Below, piece after piece: positions 5,946 to 7,228 of a stretch of DNA of 7,228 bases; positions within the stretch are counted from its first letter, which is position 1, and each line of letters starts with the position of its first letter. Origin of the DNA: Rhodobiaceae bacterium (GTDB lineage Bacteria; Pseudomonadota; Alphaproteobacteria; Parvibaculales; Parvibaculaceae); the NCBI GenBank assembly GCA_002401305.2, contig NVSO02000223.1, positions 1 to 7,228 of the forward strand, given 5' to 3'. Position numbers and translations under genes: made by a program. Below the pieces are notes generated by a model that worked only from the letters and a program-made list of their open reading frames with translations, did no database searches and was not told the DNA's origin.

Positions 5946-6851
5946 ATGAGCATTCGTTTCGATGGCAAAGTGGCTATTGTTACCGGCGCTGGCGGCGGCC
6001 TTGGTCGCGCCCACGCTTTGGAGCTGGCGCGTCGTGGCGCTAAAGTTGTTGTCAATGACCTTGGCAAAGCAGCTGACGGCTCAGCTGGTTCAGAAGCTGC
6101 TGATAAAGTTGTTGCTGAAATCAAAGCTGCTGGCGGCGAAGCCACTGCAAACGGTTCATCTGTAACCGACGATGCAGGTGTTGCTCTGTTGGTCAAAACA
6201 GCTATGGACGCTTATGGCCGCATCGACATCCTCGTCAACAATGCTGGCATCTTGCGTGACAAAAGCTTCAGCAAAATGGAAATGTCAGACTTCAACTTGG
6301 TTGTTGATGTGCACCTCATGGGTTCAGTCAAACCAACTAAAGCTGTTTGGCCAATCATGAAAGAGCAAGGCTACGGTCGTATCATCGTAACTGCTTCTTC
6401 TTCAGGCCTTTACGGTAACTTTGGTCAAACCAACTATGGCGCTGCTAAACTCGCCCTCGTTGGTTTCATCAACACATTGAAACTTGAAGGTCAGAAAGAC
6501 AACATCCGCGCCAGCGCTTTGGCTCCTGTTGCTTTCACCAACATGACTTCTGATTTGTTCCCACCGGAAGCAGAAGCCATGTTCACCCCTGACAGCGTTT
6601 CTCCTGCTGTTGCCTTCTTGGCTTCTGAAGATGCGCCAACAGGCGTTATTGTTGCAGCGGGTGCTGGTCACTTCTCTGTTGCTAAAATCGTTGAAACCGA
6701 AGGCAAGTTCTTGGGTAAAGGCGATGATGTTGCTGAGAAAATCGCAGAAAACTGGGACGCTCTTTCAGACCTCTCAACTTCTAAGCCTTACTTCATGGGC
6801 GGCGAGCAGACTGGCAAATTCTTCGAATATGCAGCTGGTAAAAAAAGCTAA
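5946..6851 (+). CDS. SDR dehydrogenase, HSD17B4/MFE-2-like (3R)-hydroxyacyl-CoA dehydrogenase type
   Basis: A 301-residue cytosolic short-chain dehydrogenase/reductase. The Rossmann glycine motif TGAGGGLG is at 13-20; Asp38 at the end of strand 2 (VVVNDLG) points to NAD+ rather than NADP+; NNAG is at 98-101; the catalytic triad is Ser151, Tyr164, Lys168. DVHLMGS has His123 where classical SDRs have Asn, and SGLYGNFGQTNYGAAK is close to the dehydrogenase domain of peroxisomal MFE-2 (HSD17B4), which oxidises (3R)-hydroxyacyl-CoA. Unlike MFE-2 it stands alone, with no hydratase or SCP2 domain; the C-terminal extension after about residue 235 resembles that of the MFE-2 domain. Codons lean strongly to GCT, GTT, GGC and AAA, unlike its neighbours, and with the strong ribosome site and terminator this suggests high expression. 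Likely lipid or beta-oxidation role; a steroid or other hydroxyl substrate is possible. Confidence 0.9.
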   Translation: MSIRFDGKVAIVTGAGGGLGRAHALELARRGAKVVVNDLGKAADGSAGSEAADKVVAEIKAAGGEATANGSSVTDDAGVALLVKTAMDAYGRIDILVNNAGILRDKSFSKMEMSDFNLVVDVHLMGSVKPTKAVWPIMKEQGYGRIIVTASSSGLYGNFGQTNYGAAKLALVGFINTLKLEGQKDNIRASALAPVAFTNMTSDLFPPEAEAMFTPDSVSPAVAFLASEDAPTGVIVAAGAGHFSVAKIVETEGKFLGKGDDVAEKIAENWDALSDLSTSKPYFMGGEQTGKFFEYAAGKKS

Positions 6852-6875
6852 GCTTTTTTCGCTTTGCACAGAATT

Positions 6876-6902
6876 AAGGGAGCCCCTCCGGGCTCCCTTT
6901 TT
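6876..6902 (+). terminator. Intrinsic terminator of the SDR gene
   Basis: AAGGGAGCCC (6876-6885) and GGGCTCCCTT (6890-6899) form a perfect 10-bp GC-rich stem with a 4-base loop CTCC, running into TTTTT (6898-6902). It lies 24 bp after the SDR stop. On the minus strand there is no T-run after the stem, so it serves mainly the + strand. Confidence 0.93.
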
Positions 6903-6957
6903 CGTGACCGCCCCACCCCCGAAAGGGCAGCCACTTTTAGCTCTGTAAACTTGGATG

Positions 6958-7228
6958 TCAGCCAGCATCCTCTTGGCGTTGTTTCAACTGCGCTTGCATT
7001 ACACGTGTTGTTTCAGACTGACCACCCGGCGCCCATCCCGGGGCCATAAAGAGATACCCCAAAACTTCGCGCACGCTACGTGCTTTGCGCAGGTCTTTAG
7101 CGATGCCCACCCATTCATGGAAGGTCACCCAAATCGGATTGTGACTTTCCAACTGGTGGATGATACCGAACACAGGTTGCTCTTTTTCCTCTTCGAAGGT
7201 GCCAAACAGACGGTCCCAAATGATGAAG
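6958..7228 (-). CDS. Sterol desaturase / fatty acid hydroxylase family protein, C-terminal end
   Basis: The last 90 residues of a protein that starts beyond the right edge; the minus frame is open to the window end, and the GTG at 7173 is internal. The visible part begins FIIWDRLFGTFEEE and continues with VFGIIHQLESHNPIWVTFHEW, then RKARSVREVLGYLFMAPGW. The WDRLFGTF block directly follows the last histidine box in sterol desaturase / fatty acid hydroxylase superfamily proteins (COG3000), which are membrane di-iron enzymes acting on lipids. The histidine clusters themselves lie outside the window, so activity cannot be checked. It ends in TGA (6958-6960), 55 bp beyond the SDR terminator and convergent with the SDR gene. 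Family likely, substrate unknown. Confidence 0.82.
   Translation of the reverse strand, partial: FIIWDRLFGTFEEEKEQPVFGIIHQLESHNPIWVTFHEWVGIAKDLRKARSVREVLGYLFMAPGWAPGGQSETTRVMQAQLKQRQEDAG

Noticed and set aside
5834..6196. 120-codon minus-strand frame over the SDR start
   Set aside because: Low-complexity Ala/Pro/Ser translation typical of an antisense shadow; it covers the promoter and start of a clear gene.
6610..6948. 112-codon + strand frame overlapping the SDR end
   Set aside because: It reads through the SDR gene out of frame and across the strong terminator; it has no ribosome site or recognisable domain.

Overview
The window holds seven protein genes, two of them cut by the window edges. 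The mix suggests an alphaproteobacterium of moderate GC, roughly half by eye and probably marine or aquatic: a group-1 luciferase-like monooxygenase, a PNPRRVR-type glutathione S-transferase, a bacterial HSD17B4-like short-chain dehydrogenase, and a sterol-desaturase/fatty-acid-hydroxylase protein. This taxonomic guess is inference from protein style only. There is no rRNA or tRNA, and I see no IS element, CRISPR array, phage gene or toxin-antitoxin pair.

Layout: (1) 1-532 (+), C-terminal half of an LLM-class flavin monooxygenase. (2) 529-1947 (-), GPH/MelB-type cation:sugar symporter, overlapping the previous stop by 4 bp tail to tail. (3) 1948-2283, a 336-bp gap with a cluster of inverted repeats that could fold as a hairpin plus a three-way junction ending in a T-run on the + strand. 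(4) 2284-2892 (-), glutathione S-transferase with a good sigma70-like promoter. (5) 3083-4345 (+), Bcr/CflA-type drug efflux MFS protein. (6) 4368-5621 (-), CNT/NupC-type nucleoside symporter, separated from (5) by a 22-bp convergent gap that is almost wholly a hairpin. (7) 5622-5945, a 324-bp divergent regulatory gap. (8) 5946-6851 (+), SDR dehydrogenase resembling the (3R)-hydroxyacyl-CoA dehydrogenase domain of MFE-2/HSD17B4, with a strong ribosome site, biased codons and a textbook terminator. (9) 6958-7228 (-), C-terminal end of a sterol desaturase family protein.

Strands run + - - + - + -, so nearly every gene looks like its own transcription unit and no operon is evident. Functionally it reads as ordinary chromosomal housekeeping and accessory metabolism: three secondary transporters (sugar-type uptake, drug efflux, nucleoside uptake), a detoxification enzyme, and two lipid-related enzymes (acyl-CoA/hydroxysteroid-like SDR and membrane hydroxylase/desaturase). 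I found no clear new multi-gene system. The items most worth a second look are the structured intergenic element at 2043-2142 and the changed nucleobase-site residues of the nucleoside transporter.
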